A DNA stretch of 39,831 nucleotides from a virus. Below, piece by piece: positions 32,121-38,860 of this stretch (its first letter is position 1; each line of letters opens with the position of its first letter). The notes beneath the pieces are model-generated. The model did not search any database and was not told where the DNA came from. It saw only the letters and a list, made by a program, of their open reading frames with translations. The position numbers and the translations under genes are program-made. The stretch is taken from positions 1 through 39,831 of the IMG/VR virus record IMGVR_UViG_3300021478_000071; one strand, 5' to 3'.

Positions 32121-32324
32121 TTAGTTTTGTGGTTCAGAGGCTTCAAAAGCCAATCGAGCTTGACGCACAAATCGGCGTATGACGCTCGAAACGCTTCGGT
32201 CCTCCTTTTCGGCGAGCATATCTAAAAAATCATTGTCCTTTCGGTCAGTGATATAGAGTGCTCGGTTATAACCCGGACGACGCCGTCTTTCGCCAGGGAC
32301 TGTTTCCTTTTTGGGTTTGCGCAT
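32121..32324 (-). CDS. Ribbon-helix-helix regulator (CopG-like)
   Basis: The 67-residue product begins with basic residues (MRKPKKETVPGERRRR), then a strand YNRALYITD and two helices (KDNDFLDMLAEKE and SVSSVIRRFVRQA), the plan of CopG/Arc family DNA-binding proteins. Longer versions from GTG (32357) or TTG (32393) are possible. The promoter candidate at 32409-32436 would start transcription close to the TTG, so the start is unsettled. It lies divergent to a second small regulator gene, as lysogeny-control pairs do. Confidence 0.62.
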   Translation of the reverse strand: MRKPKKETVPGERRRRPGYNRALYITDRKDNDFLDMLAEKEDRSVSSVIRRFVRQARLAFEASEPQN

Positions 32325-32408
32325 AAAGCCCGCTAAATTATCCGCTAAAGAATTCACGTAAATGTAACGTGCGTTATTTTTCGGATGCGTCAACTCAAAA
32401 TAAAGGAT

Positions 32409-32436
32409 TTTATTCGTAATCTGTATGTGTTGTCAA
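32409..32436 (-). promoter_or_regulatory. Leftward promoter candidate of the regulator gene
   Basis: On the minus strand a perfect -35 TTGACA (32431-32436) stands 16 bp from AATAAA (32409-32414), a 4-of-6 match to TATAAT. It is in an AT-rich stretch between the divergent regulators. Transcription would enter the ribbon-helix-helix gene. Confidence 0.5.
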
Positions 32437-32475
32437 ATATCTTATAGAAGTGTTCTGACGGTTATATTTCTGTAG

Positions 32476-32493
32476 TAACTTCTTTACAAGTTA
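32476..32493. promoter_or_regulatory. Palindromic operator candidate
   Basis: TAACTT-N6-AAGTTA is a perfect 6-bp inverted repeat in the divergent region, 27 bases ahead of the rightward regulator gene. A dimeric ribbon-helix-helix repressor could bind it. AGAAGT and ACTTCT pairing (32446 and 32479 area) adds a second overlapping inverted repeat. Confidence 0.45.
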
Positions 32494-32519
32494 AAACCAC
32501 TCTTTTAGATTTGGCTTTA

Positions 32520-32747
32520 ATGAATGAGAAAGCTCTTCCTCTTTTCCTGCGGATCAGTGACCTGGCAGAAGCGGCGAAAAGGCATCCGATTGCGATCGAG
32601 CGGATGCTTTATAAAGATGTGATTGTCCCCGACGCTGAAATCCAACACGGCCGCAGCCGGCAACCGCTTTTTGCAAAAAGTCGCTTAGCTGAACATCTTA
32701 AAGCAATTCAAAAATACCAGGAATCAATAGACAAGGCTCTAGCCTAA
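32520..32747 (+). CDS. Small MerR/excisionase-like DNA-binding protein
   Basis: The 75-residue product (from ATG 32520) contains a short winged-helix or helix-turn-helix pattern (LRISDLAEAAKRHPIAIERMLYKDVIVPD, then FAKSRLAEHLKAIQ) as in excisionases and MerR-like adaptors. The upstream in-frame TTG at 32511 is less likely. It is transcribed away from the ribbon-helix-helix gene and towards the replication genes, so it may be an excisionase or early-gene regulator. Confidence 0.55.
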   Translation: MNEKALPLFLRISDLAEAAKRHPIAIERMLYKDVIVPDAEIQHGRSRQPLFAKSRLAEHLKAIQKYQESIDKALA

Positions 32748-32751
32748 GACC

Positions 32752-32994
32752 CTATGAACTTTTCCTGCGAATCCTGGGCGGCACTTTGGGCAACAGCGTT
32801 TTTCCGTCGCCTAAAGGCGGGGTTCGCGCTTGAAAATAAATGTCCTGTTGTACCAGCCAGCAGATGTACTGCGAGCGGTTCATCCCCTTGGCGGCCGCGG
32901 CCTGGTTCATCGGTTCCTCTAGCTCGAATGGGCAAGTAAACGAGAGGCTGACATGGGTGCGGATCGGTTCAGGCTGTTTCGGTTTACGCGGCAT
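32752..32994 (-). CDS. Second ribbon-helix-helix-type protein
   Basis: The product has 80 residues. MPRKPKQPEPIRTHVSLSFT is a basic arm plus strand, followed by helices (PFELEEPMNQAAAAKG and NRSQYICWLVQQDIYFQA) in the RHH arrangement. The C-terminus is basic. ATG at 32994 is chosen because longer upstream extensions run into the divergent gene. It is convergent with the excisionase-like gene (4-base gap). Confidence 0.58.
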   Translation of the reverse strand: MPRKPKQPEPIRTHVSLSFTCPFELEEPMNQAAAAKGMNRSQYICWLVQQDIYFQARTPPLGDGKTLLPKVPPRIRRKSS

Positions 32995-33030
32995 ATCTTT
33001 AAAATAGTATTCGGTAACATCGACAAGTAA

Positions 33031-33198
33031 ATGAGAAAAAATCAAGCAAAAGGGCTGCGAACGACCGCCAAATACTCGATCACGGTCCCTAAGGAGTTGG
33101 TGCCGGAAATTCATCGGAGAGCTTTCGAAACCGGACACAATGTGTCCAGTTACCTGAGCTTCCTGATCAGGCAGGATACTCAGAATTGGCGAAAATAA
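33031..33198 (+). CDS. Third ribbon-helix-helix-type protein
   Basis: The product has 55 residues: a basic arm (MRKNQAKGLRTTA), strand YSITVPKELV, then helix EIHRRAFETGHN and helix SSYLSFLIRQDT, a compact RHH domain. It starts 36 bases from the divergent RHH gene at 32994, so these two could share and compete for a small operator region. Confidence 0.6.
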   Translation: MRKNQAKGLRTTAKYSITVPKELVPEIHRRAFETGHNVSSYLSFLIRQDTQNWRK

Positions 33199-33239
33199 AA
33201 CTTTATTCGGATAGTACTGGGTCGTATTCAACAGCATCC

Positions 33240-33335
33240 ATGCTAACTGAATTCACCCAACAAATTTCACCGTTACTCCTGCTGCTGGCTGGGCCGCTGG
33301 TCGGAGCAATAATCTGGAGCCTGATCCATAAATGA
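33240..33335 (+). CDS. Very small membrane peptide (31 residues)
   Basis: MLTEFTQQISP followed by one hydrophobic span (LLLLLAGPLVGAIIWSLI) and a short basic end. Its stop overlaps the next start (ATGA), which supports it. No function can be named. Confidence 0.42.
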   Translation: MLTEFTQQISPLLLLLAGPLVGAIIWSLIHK

Positions 33336-33511
33336 ATGTCTGGTCGCCATCCGCCTGGAAACTTATCGGCCGCTCGGTTTTTGCCATGACCAACGTCAAT
33401 CTGACGCATGATCAAATCGAGCAGTTTATCGATATCCACGACCTCTGGAGGGAAACGCCAGAGATCATTGCTTATAACATAACCAAAGAAATCTTGCATG
33501 AACGAAACTGA
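33332..33511 (+). CDS. Small hypothetical protein (59 residues)
   Basis: The product has WSPSAWKLIGRSVFAMTNV, then an acidic helix (HDQIEQFIDIHDLWRETPEI). It is coupled by ATGA overlap upstream and overlaps the next start by 14 bases. No family recognised. It belongs to the rightward early operon. Confidence 0.48.
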   Translation: MNVWSPSAWKLIGRSVFAMTNVNLTHDQIEQFIDIHDLWRETPEIIAYNITKEILHERN

Positions 33512-33668
33512 AACTCTCTACGATCCGTTCGCTGAACTACTAGCCATCTTGAGCGAGGAGGATCTGATCAGGCTGCGCCGCCGCGCGAAGGTGCGCGGGC
33601 TCTCGCGATTAGTTGATTTTTTGTCAGGTGAGCTAGGTGCTAAGGAAATGACCAATGAACGACGCTAA
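33498..33668 (+). CDS. Small hypothetical protein (56 residues)
   Basis: Mostly helical (DPFAELLAILSEEDLIRLRRRAKVR, then LSRLVDFLSGELG). It overlaps its neighbours on both sides, the last 14 bases overlapping the Sak4-like gene. Unknown function, position suggests a recombination or replication accessory. Confidence 0.48.
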   Translation: MNETETLYDPFAELLAILSEEDLIRLRRRAKVRGLSRLVDFLSGELGAKEMTNERR

Positions 33669-34503
33669 CCACACACTTATTGCCGAGGAACCGCCGGCCA
33701 AGCCGGCCAACCCGTTTGCGGAGCGTGCGGCGCAAGAAGAAGCCAAACCAAAAAAGGCTAGTCTTCTTTCTACCATCACCGTTAACAAACGGTTCCGACC
33801 GGTCTTCTTCTGTCTCTACGGACCGCCCGGCGTAGGAAAGAGCACGTTCGCTAGCGAGATGCAAAACCCGATCTTTATTCAACCGGAGCGCGGGCTCGAT
33901 CAAATCACTGTCCCGAAATTTCCAGTTCCGAAGACTTTCGTTGAATTCTTTGGGCAACTCAACGCTTTGGATAAAGAGGAGCACGGCTACCAGACCATTG
34001 TCATCGATACCGCGGATGCGTTGGAAGTCTTAATCTGGCAACGGGTATGTGACGAAGGCAAGTGCAAAAGCATTGAGGAGTTTGGAGGCGGGTACGGCAA
34101 GGGCTATACGCGGGCCCGCGAGATCTGGACCGGCGTATTGAAGCAGCTGACCGAGATGAGCGAACGGTTCAACGTTGTGCTATTGGCGCATTCGCATATC
34201 CGCTCGATTAATGATCCTGCTTTAGGCACACCATACGACACCCACGAGATCAAGGTTCACGCCAAAAGCGCGGAGATCATTAAGCAGATGGTCGATATGC
34301 TGCTCTTTGTCCAGATCGAAACGACGATTGCCAAAGACTCGCCTAAGGCCAAGAAGGGCAGGGGGATAGTCAGCGAGGACCGGATCATGCGGACGGCGCC
34401 TGGGACAGGCTACGAGGCGAAAAACCGGTATCAGCTTGATAACCCGATGGAGTTTTCCTGGGAAGCCTTACAGGCAGGTATTAATAAATTCTACAATCAC
34501 TAA
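33655..34503 (+). CDS. Sak4-like single-strand annealing ATPase
   Basis: This 282-residue RecA-fold protein is of the phage AAA_24 type. Walker A GPPGVGKST (residues 56-64) and Walker B TIVIDTAD (about 114-121) are intact. VVLLAHSH follows as the sensor-like strand. Such proteins (Sak4) bind single-stranded DNA and help strand annealing in phage recombination. The next gene encodes an SSB-like protein, the usual partner. The first 40 residues are disordered. Confidence 0.78.
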   Translation: MNDANHTLIAEEPPAKPANPFAERAAQEEAKPKKASLLSTITVNKRFRPVFFCLYGPPGVGKSTFASEMQNPIFIQPERGLDQITVPKFPVPKTFVEFFGQLNALDKEEHGYQTIVIDTADALEVLIWQRVCDEGKCKSIEEFGGGYGKGYTRAREIWTGVLKQLTEMSERFNVVLLAHSHIRSINDPALGTPYDTHEIKVHAKSAEIIKQMVDMLLFVQIETTIAKDSPKAKKGRGIVSEDRIMRTAPGTGYEAKNRYQLDNPMEFSWEALQAGINKFYNH

Positions 34504-34509
34504 CAAGTT

Positions 34510-35031
34510 ATGACTGAAAAATATCAATTCGAAGAACCGCCTCCGCGGCCTGAGTTCGTGCTTTTGCCTGAGGGAGATTATTCTTTTATCGTCACAGAGG
34601 CTGATGAACCGTCTAAAAACGCAAATGGCAATTGGGTGCTGCACCTTACGCTATCCATTCAGCCTAGCGGAACGCCGGTTTGGGCTAATCCATGGGCTGG
34701 CACTGATCGGCTTGGCGAAAAACGGAACCAGATCGCCGAATTCCTGATCTGTATTAATCGCAAGCCTAAAGAAGACGAGGACGTTGACTGGGACAGTCTG
34801 GTTGGCGCGAAAGGCAAATGCCGGATCGTGCAGAGAGAAGAAAAAAGAGAAGGAGCATATAAAGGGAAACTTCGAAACGAAGTCCACTATTTCTACACGC
34901 CTAAGGCGGTAAAAACTGGGGCGCCTCAGGAAGAGAAGCAGCAGAGCTTTTCGCAGAGCGATTTTCAAAAAGCGCGCAAACAGCAACAGGTGAGCGCAGG
35001 TGAGCCTGAACCTAGCGACATCCCGTATTAG
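34510..35031 (+). CDS. SSB-like ssDNA-binding protein, DUF669-like
   Basis: The 173-residue product has a beta-rich core (EGDYSFIVTEADEPSKNANG, WVLHLTLSIQ, WDSLVGAKGKCRIVQREEK) like DUF669 proteins. A glutamine-rich linker then leads to the acidic C-terminal tip EPSDIPY, closely similar to the DDIPF tip by which SSB recruits partners. It follows the Sak4-like gene, as in other phage recombination modules. An inverted copy of the dispersed motif (GCCTCAGGAAGAG) lies at 34924. Confidence 0.7.
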   Translation: MTEKYQFEEPPPRPEFVLLPEGDYSFIVTEADEPSKNANGNWVLHLTLSIQPSGTPVWANPWAGTDRLGEKRNQIAEFLICINRKPKEDEDVDWDSLVGAKGKCRIVQREEKREGAYKGKLRNEVHYFYTPKAVKTGAPQEEKQQSFSQSDFQKARKQQQVSAGEPEPSDIPY

Positions 35032-35034
35032 TAT

Positions 35035-35136
35035 ATGGATGAAAAATTCTGGCAATGGTTCCGGGGCCAATACCGGATGTACCGCTACCGATGGCACCGG
35101 GACGGCCGAGGCAACGTTATTCTGGAGGCTCTATGA
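35035..35136 (+). CDS. Very small basic/aromatic protein (33 residues)
   Basis: The short frame reads MDEKFWQWFRGQYRMYRYRWHR then a DGRGNVILEAL end, very rich in Trp, Tyr and Arg. It overlaps the next start by ATGA, which supports translation. A role is not known. Confidence 0.4.
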   Translation: MDEKFWQWFRGQYRMYRYRWHRDGRGNVILEAL

Positions 35137-36248
35137 GCGACGAACGAAAAGGTCTGCCGTCAGGTTCTAAGTGGCGACAATTCGAGTTGTGTTCTGGCTC
35201 GTATCAGCTGGAGAAGGAAGCTCAGCGCCTCGGCCAGAGTGTCGAGCGACCTACCCGCTGGAGCGCAGATGGCTCACTTGGGCACGCGGCGCTGGCCGGC
35301 GAGAAAGTCGAGTTACCAGAAAGCTTAGCGACGACCGTTGGCTTCTTGAATGAGCGCAGCCATGAACAGCTCGAGCGCATTTTTCAAGGTACCGAATATC
35401 TGACCTTAAGGGAGAAACGGCTCTGGTTGTATATCGATGATAAACCGGCGCTATCCGGCCAATTCGATCTGTGCGCCTACACACCGAAGGTTGCGCTGGT
35501 GCAAGATGTAAAGTTTGGGTGGGACGAGCCTGACCCCGCGGAACAAAACTCTCAGCTCAAGGTGTTGGCGGTCCTGGTGGCGATGCACATCCCGGTCAAC
35601 GAGGTCATCGTCCAACTGATCAGCGGTCCATACGGCGTCACAGAAGCCCGCTTCGGGTTGGCAGAGCTCTCGGTGGCGTACAACGAGATCGTCGCTACCT
35701 GGCGGGCAATCAACGCGCCTGACGCGCCATTTAATCCATCGCTTGAGGCCTGTAAACATTGCAAGGCGGTCTTGGTCTGTCAGGCGGTCAAAGACCAGAT
35801 TGCGCCCGTAGCGAAGCTCCAGTTGAGCGAGTTGCCGGTTGAGCCTGAGCGCGCCGGCCGGCTGCTGGATGAGATCGCCGTTTTGCGCAACCACTTTGAG
35901 AAGATCGAAGAGTTTTACTATGAGCGGCTGGCCAATGACCCGAGTGCGGAGATCAAGGGCTATGCGCTTCAGCCCGGAACTTTGGTGCGCTCGGTGACCG
36001 ACTGGGATACGGCCAGGGAGAGATTATCGGAATTTATTCCTCCTGAGGCGTTAAAAGGGGCGGCCAACTATCGGCTGGGCGATTTAGAGAAGGCCTTAGG
36101 GAAAACGTTGAAGCTCAAGGCGCCTCAGGCCAAGGAGCGGATGAACCAGATTCTGGACGGGCTGGTGGTCGAGAAACAGAACGCCTCGAGCCTGAAACGG
36201 GTAAAAGGCCAGCCGAAACTCAAAGAGTTAGCAAACAGCGAAGAATGA
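35133..36248 (+). CDS. RecB/Cas4-like nuclease with four-cysteine cluster (DUF2800-like)
   Basis: The product has 371 residues. The PD-(D/E)XK core shows H51 in LGHAAL, D112 in GQFDLC and D125-V-K127 in QDVKFGW. Cysteines C20 (ELCSGSY), C207, C210 and C216 (ACKHCKAVLVC) are placed as in the iron-sulfur cluster of AddB and Cas4 exonucleases. It should resect DNA ends for the Sak4/SSB pair. The start ATG 35133 overlaps the short gene before it. A near-copy of the dispersed motif lies at 36033 in frame (IPPEAL). Confidence 0.72.
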   Translation: MSDERKGLPSGSKWRQFELCSGSYQLEKEAQRLGQSVERPTRWSADGSLGHAALAGEKVELPESLATTVGFLNERSHEQLERIFQGTEYLTLREKRLWLYIDDKPALSGQFDLCAYTPKVALVQDVKFGWDEPDPAEQNSQLKVLAVLVAMHIPVNEVIVQLISGPYGVTEARFGLAELSVAYNEIVATWRAINAPDAPFNPSLEACKHCKAVLVCQAVKDQIAPVAKLQLSELPVEPERAGRLLDEIAVLRNHFEKIEEFYYERLANDPSAEIKGYALQPGTLVRSVTDWDTARERLSEFIPPEALKGAANYRLGDLEKALGKTLKLKAPQAKERMNQILDGLVVEKQNASSLKRVKGQPKLKELANSEE

Positions 36249-36394
36249 AAAAAACGGTTAACTGGCCGATCCGCTTTACTTGCCTGACTGCAGAAGAAAT
36301 ATCGGACCACGCGCTTCTGTGCGTGGTTGTTTATTACGGAGGGTACTGCGGATTTCAATCCTTTATGATAAAACAGTTCAGCAGGAAAAAATGA
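36245..36394 (+). CDS. Small hypothetical protein (49 residues)
   Basis: The product has a basic start (MKKTVNWPIRF), a cysteine-containing mid part (CLTAEEISDHALLCVVVYYGGYCGF) and a basic end. It overlaps its neighbours on both sides by four bases. A membrane or zinc-binding role is equally possible. Confidence 0.45.
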   Translation: MKKTVNWPIRFTCLTAEEISDHALLCVVVYYGGYCGFQSFMIKQFSRKK

Positions 36395-36558
36395 AAACCA
36401 AAAACAGGCTCTACCACCGTAAAAGACGGATTGATAATACTGAGGTAAGGAAACGCCGCCAGAACGGCTTTGCTTCTCTACAGAATTACCGTATCGATAG
36501 CTTTTTATCTGGCCATAAATTAAAAACATACGGTGCTTATGGCAACCCAAAAAAATGA
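36391..36558 (+). CDS. Small basic hypothetical protein (55 residues)
   Basis: Very basic (MKTKNRLYHRKRRIDNTEVRKRRQNG), probably DNA- or RNA-binding. It overlaps the preceding gene by ATGA and the following one by about 20 bases. No family recognised. Confidence 0.45.
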   Translation: MKTKNRLYHRKRRIDNTEVRKRRQNGFASLQNYRIDSFLSGHKLKTYGAYGNPKK

Positions 36559-37285
36559 GTTTAAAAGCCTTAAGCAAATTCCTATTCCAGTTGGACAGTC
36601 TGCTAAGCCTGTGGAGTCTCGGCAAAGAATTAAGATCTACCAGGAGCGAGGAACAGGTCGGGTGGTTGATGATCCCCGTTTGGAGATTAAATGGAAGCCA
36701 ATCGATAAAATCGCCGCTCGAGTAGTAGCGCCTAGTAACGAATATAACCAGCCACCTAGACCACCCCCAAAATTCAAACCCAAAAACCATATGCCAGAAA
36801 AGAGTGAACCGATACAAAACCCAGGTCCAGTCAAGATTAAAACTAAAACCATGCTGGGTCCTGACGGTTATAGAGAAACCCTATATGATAGGGACTCCAC
36901 TAATGCAGCCATGTTAGACCATCACGAAACTGATGTTAAAAAGAAGATCAAAAGCACTGAGGAATTGACTGAGCGCGCTCGGGAACTGACGGCCACTATT
37001 GATTATTTGGTCACTGAGCTTAAAGGTCCTTGGGTTGAATTCCAGGAATTTGTTAAGGGAGCGATAGGCACAGTACGCGAACAGCGTATTGCTATGGGAA
37101 GCGAAACTAGGCTCTTAATGGGGTCTCTCAAGGAAGTTCGCCAGTTTTTTCTAGAAGAAACTTACGAAAGAGAAAGAGATCGTCTCCAAGAATTTATTGA
37201 CCTTTGTGAACGACTTCAACGACTCAAGGAAAGCGGGTTTTTAGATACCGTCGCCGACACTCTTTTAAAGTTGGACACTAAATAA
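36539..37285 (+). CDS. Hypothetical protein with C-terminal coiled coil
   Basis: The product has 248 residues. The first 110 are basic and proline-rich. The rest is a long helical coiled coil (TEELTERARELTATIDYLVTEL through EETYERERDRLQEFIDLCERLQRL). The ATG at 36539 is preferred over a GTG at 36533. Base composition is slightly AT-richer than the surroundings. It lies inside the replication operon, so a replisome or recombination partner is possible, but no function can be named. Confidence 0.55.
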   Translation: MATQKNEFKSLKQIPIPVGQSAKPVESRQRIKIYQERGTGRVVDDPRLEIKWKPIDKIAARVVAPSNEYNQPPRPPPKFKPKNHMPEKSEPIQNPGPVKIKTKTMLGPDGYRETLYDRDSTNAAMLDHHETDVKKKIKSTEELTERARELTATIDYLVTELKGPWVEFQEFVKGAIGTVREQRIAMGSETRLLMGSLKEVRQFFLEETYERERDRLQEFIDLCERLQRLKESGFLDTVADTLLKLDTK

Positions 37286-37302
37286 GGGGGACTCTCTCGC
37301 CC

Positions 37303-37728
37303 ATGGGAATACGATATTTGAGCGATAACATCTTGCGGTTGATGAATCCAGCCGATCGCTCGAAAGGCAACGCCGGCCTGACCGCGGGCGAAGCGCAAAC
37401 CAAGTTCATCCAACGCAGCGAGCGCGAAGAACAGCGTCTGTTCAGCCAATGGCTGCTCAGTCGCGAGTTCGAGAGAGTCTTGACCTTCAACTGGTCGAGG
37501 ACCGACAAGAAGGCGACTCAGCGAATCGGCTGGCCTGATTTCCAGGTTTTGTACCAAGGCCATACTTTGTTTCTGGAGTTCAAGTTGCGCGACGGCCGGT
37601 TCAGTCCTGAACAAATCCAGATCATCGAGCGTCTGACTGAAGCCGGGTTTTTAGTGGCCAAGCCCGAGAGCGCGGGCGAAGCAATCGAGACAACTAAAAA
37701 ATGGATGGCTTCATGTGGCTCGTGCTGA
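37303..37728 (+). CDS. VRR-NUC domain nuclease
   Basis: The 141-residue product has the VRR-NUC signature: GWPDFQVL (D79), LFLEFKLRDGRFSPEQ (E92, K94) and the C-terminal LTEAGFLVAKPES. This family includes phage structure-specific and Holliday-junction-type nucleases. A helical N-terminus carries EREEQRLFSQW (motif-I-like Glu). It ends in SCGSC. It completes the recombination set ahead of the primase and helicase genes. Confidence 0.78.
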   Translation: MGIRYLSDNILRLMNPADRSKGNAGLTAGEAQTKFIQRSEREEQRLFSQWLLSREFERVLTFNWSRTDKKATQRIGWPDFQVLYQGHTLFLEFKLRDGRFSPEQIQIIERLTEAGFLVAKPESAGEAIETTKKWMASCGSC

Positions 37729-37856
37729 TGTACGTCTTAATCGTGGTCTGGATAGCGGGCGGCTGCCTGATGATTTGGGGCCTACTCAACGCGCCGCATT
37801 ATCCGGACGATTACGATGACGAGGAAGAAATCGACGACGACGATGGCAGTCAGTAG
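37701..37856 (+). CDS. Small membrane protein with acidic tail (51 residues)
   Basis: The product has one hydrophobic span (WLVLMYVLIVVWIAGGCLMI) and a long Asp/Glu tail (PDDYDDEEEIDDDDGSQ). It overlaps the end of the VRR-NUC gene in another frame and ends 11 bases before the primase-like ATG. An acidic tail of this kind can mimic DNA, but this is speculation. Confidence 0.45.
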   Translation: MDGFMWLVLMYVLIVVWIAGGCLMIWGLLNAPHYPDDYDDEEEIDDDDGSQ

Positions 37857-37867
37857 CCTTGAACGCC

Positions 37868-38860
37868 ATGGAAAGCCAGATCGAGCGCATCAAGGCGAAT
37901 CTGTCGGTTTTAGAGGCCTGGCGAATTCTCGATTTACCAGGTGAACCACATATCGGCGACCAACGTTCGCCGTTTCGTAAGGACAAGCGCGCCAGTTTTA
38001 CCATTTTCCGCATCAATGGGGCGACCAAGTGGTTTGACCATGGAATTGGTGAGGGGGGGGACTCAATCGACCTCTGGCGCGCCGCCAGTGGCCTCTCTAG
38101 CGCGAAAGAGGCGATAGTAGACATTCTACAGCGGATCCCCGCCTTAAATGTCTCAGAACCGATCCTGGAGCGTTTCAGCAAACCTGAGCCGATTCTTTGG
38201 CCTGATAATCTCCAGAAGCCGACCGAAGCCGAATGCCGCACTTTAGGGAAACTGCGCGGTTTGTCTCCCGAGGCGTTCTTTCTCGCCGGCCAACTCGGTA
38301 CCCTGCTAACAGGTGATAAACGTGGGCAACGCATTTGGATGACTTGCGACCGTAAAAGGCGAACCGCGGCGATGCGCCGCATAGATGGCCTGAATCTCGA
38401 CCTGATCAACAAGAAGTCAGCCAGTCCAAAAAACGCTAAACGCGATTGGATCATTGGCACACAGACCAGTAATCCGTGCTTGGACGAGTTAAAAAACATC
38501 ATCCTGGTTGAGGGCGAAGGAGACTACTACGCAGCGCTACAACTTTCCATTACAAGCGAAGTCAATTTCAAGGTGCTGGCCATTCTGGGTGCGAACCAGA
38601 AAACTTTTCATGAAGATTGCCAAGCTCAGTTTATCCATGCTTCAGTGTTGATTCTCCCCCACAACGATCGGACTAAAGTTGGCGAGGAAGCTGCAAAAAA
38701 ATGGACCACTTTATCCTATTGTTGGGGTGCCTCAAAAGTCGCCATTCAACCTTTGCCTGTCGTCTGCGACGACCTTAACGATTTTTTGATTCAACGACCT
38801 AGTGACGGCCACAAGCTGTTGAGAGATTTCCACGATGGATCAATCCGGAGACAGAGATGA
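37868..38860 (+). CDS. Primase-like Toprim protein with degenerate zinc finger
   Basis: The product has 330 residues (from ATG 37868; a TTG at 37859 is also in frame). The N-terminus follows the CHC2 zinc-finger layout of DnaG (SPFRKDKRASFTIF, then FDHGIGEGGDSIDLW), but the zinc ligands are replaced (Ser34 for the usual Cys, none in the second half). A Toprim core follows: VEGEGDYYAAL (about 214-224), VLILPHNDRTKVGEE and CDDLNDF. It may prime replication with the RepA-like helicase next to it, whose start it overlaps by 26 bases. Activity despite the lost finger is uncertain. Confidence 0.72.
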   Translation: MESQIERIKANLSVLEAWRILDLPGEPHIGDQRSPFRKDKRASFTIFRINGATKWFDHGIGEGGDSIDLWRAASGLSSAKEAIVDILQRIPALNVSEPILERFSKPEPILWPDNLQKPTEAECRTLGKLRGLSPEAFFLAGQLGTLLTGDKRGQRIWMTCDRKRRTAAMRRIDGLNLDLINKKSASPKNAKRDWIIGTQTSNPCLDELKNIILVEGEGDYYAALQLSITSEVNFKVLAILGANQKTFHEDCQAQFIHASVLILPHNDRTKVGEEAAKKWTTLSYCWGASKVAIQPLPVVCDDLNDFLIQRPSDGHKLLRDFHDGSIRRQR

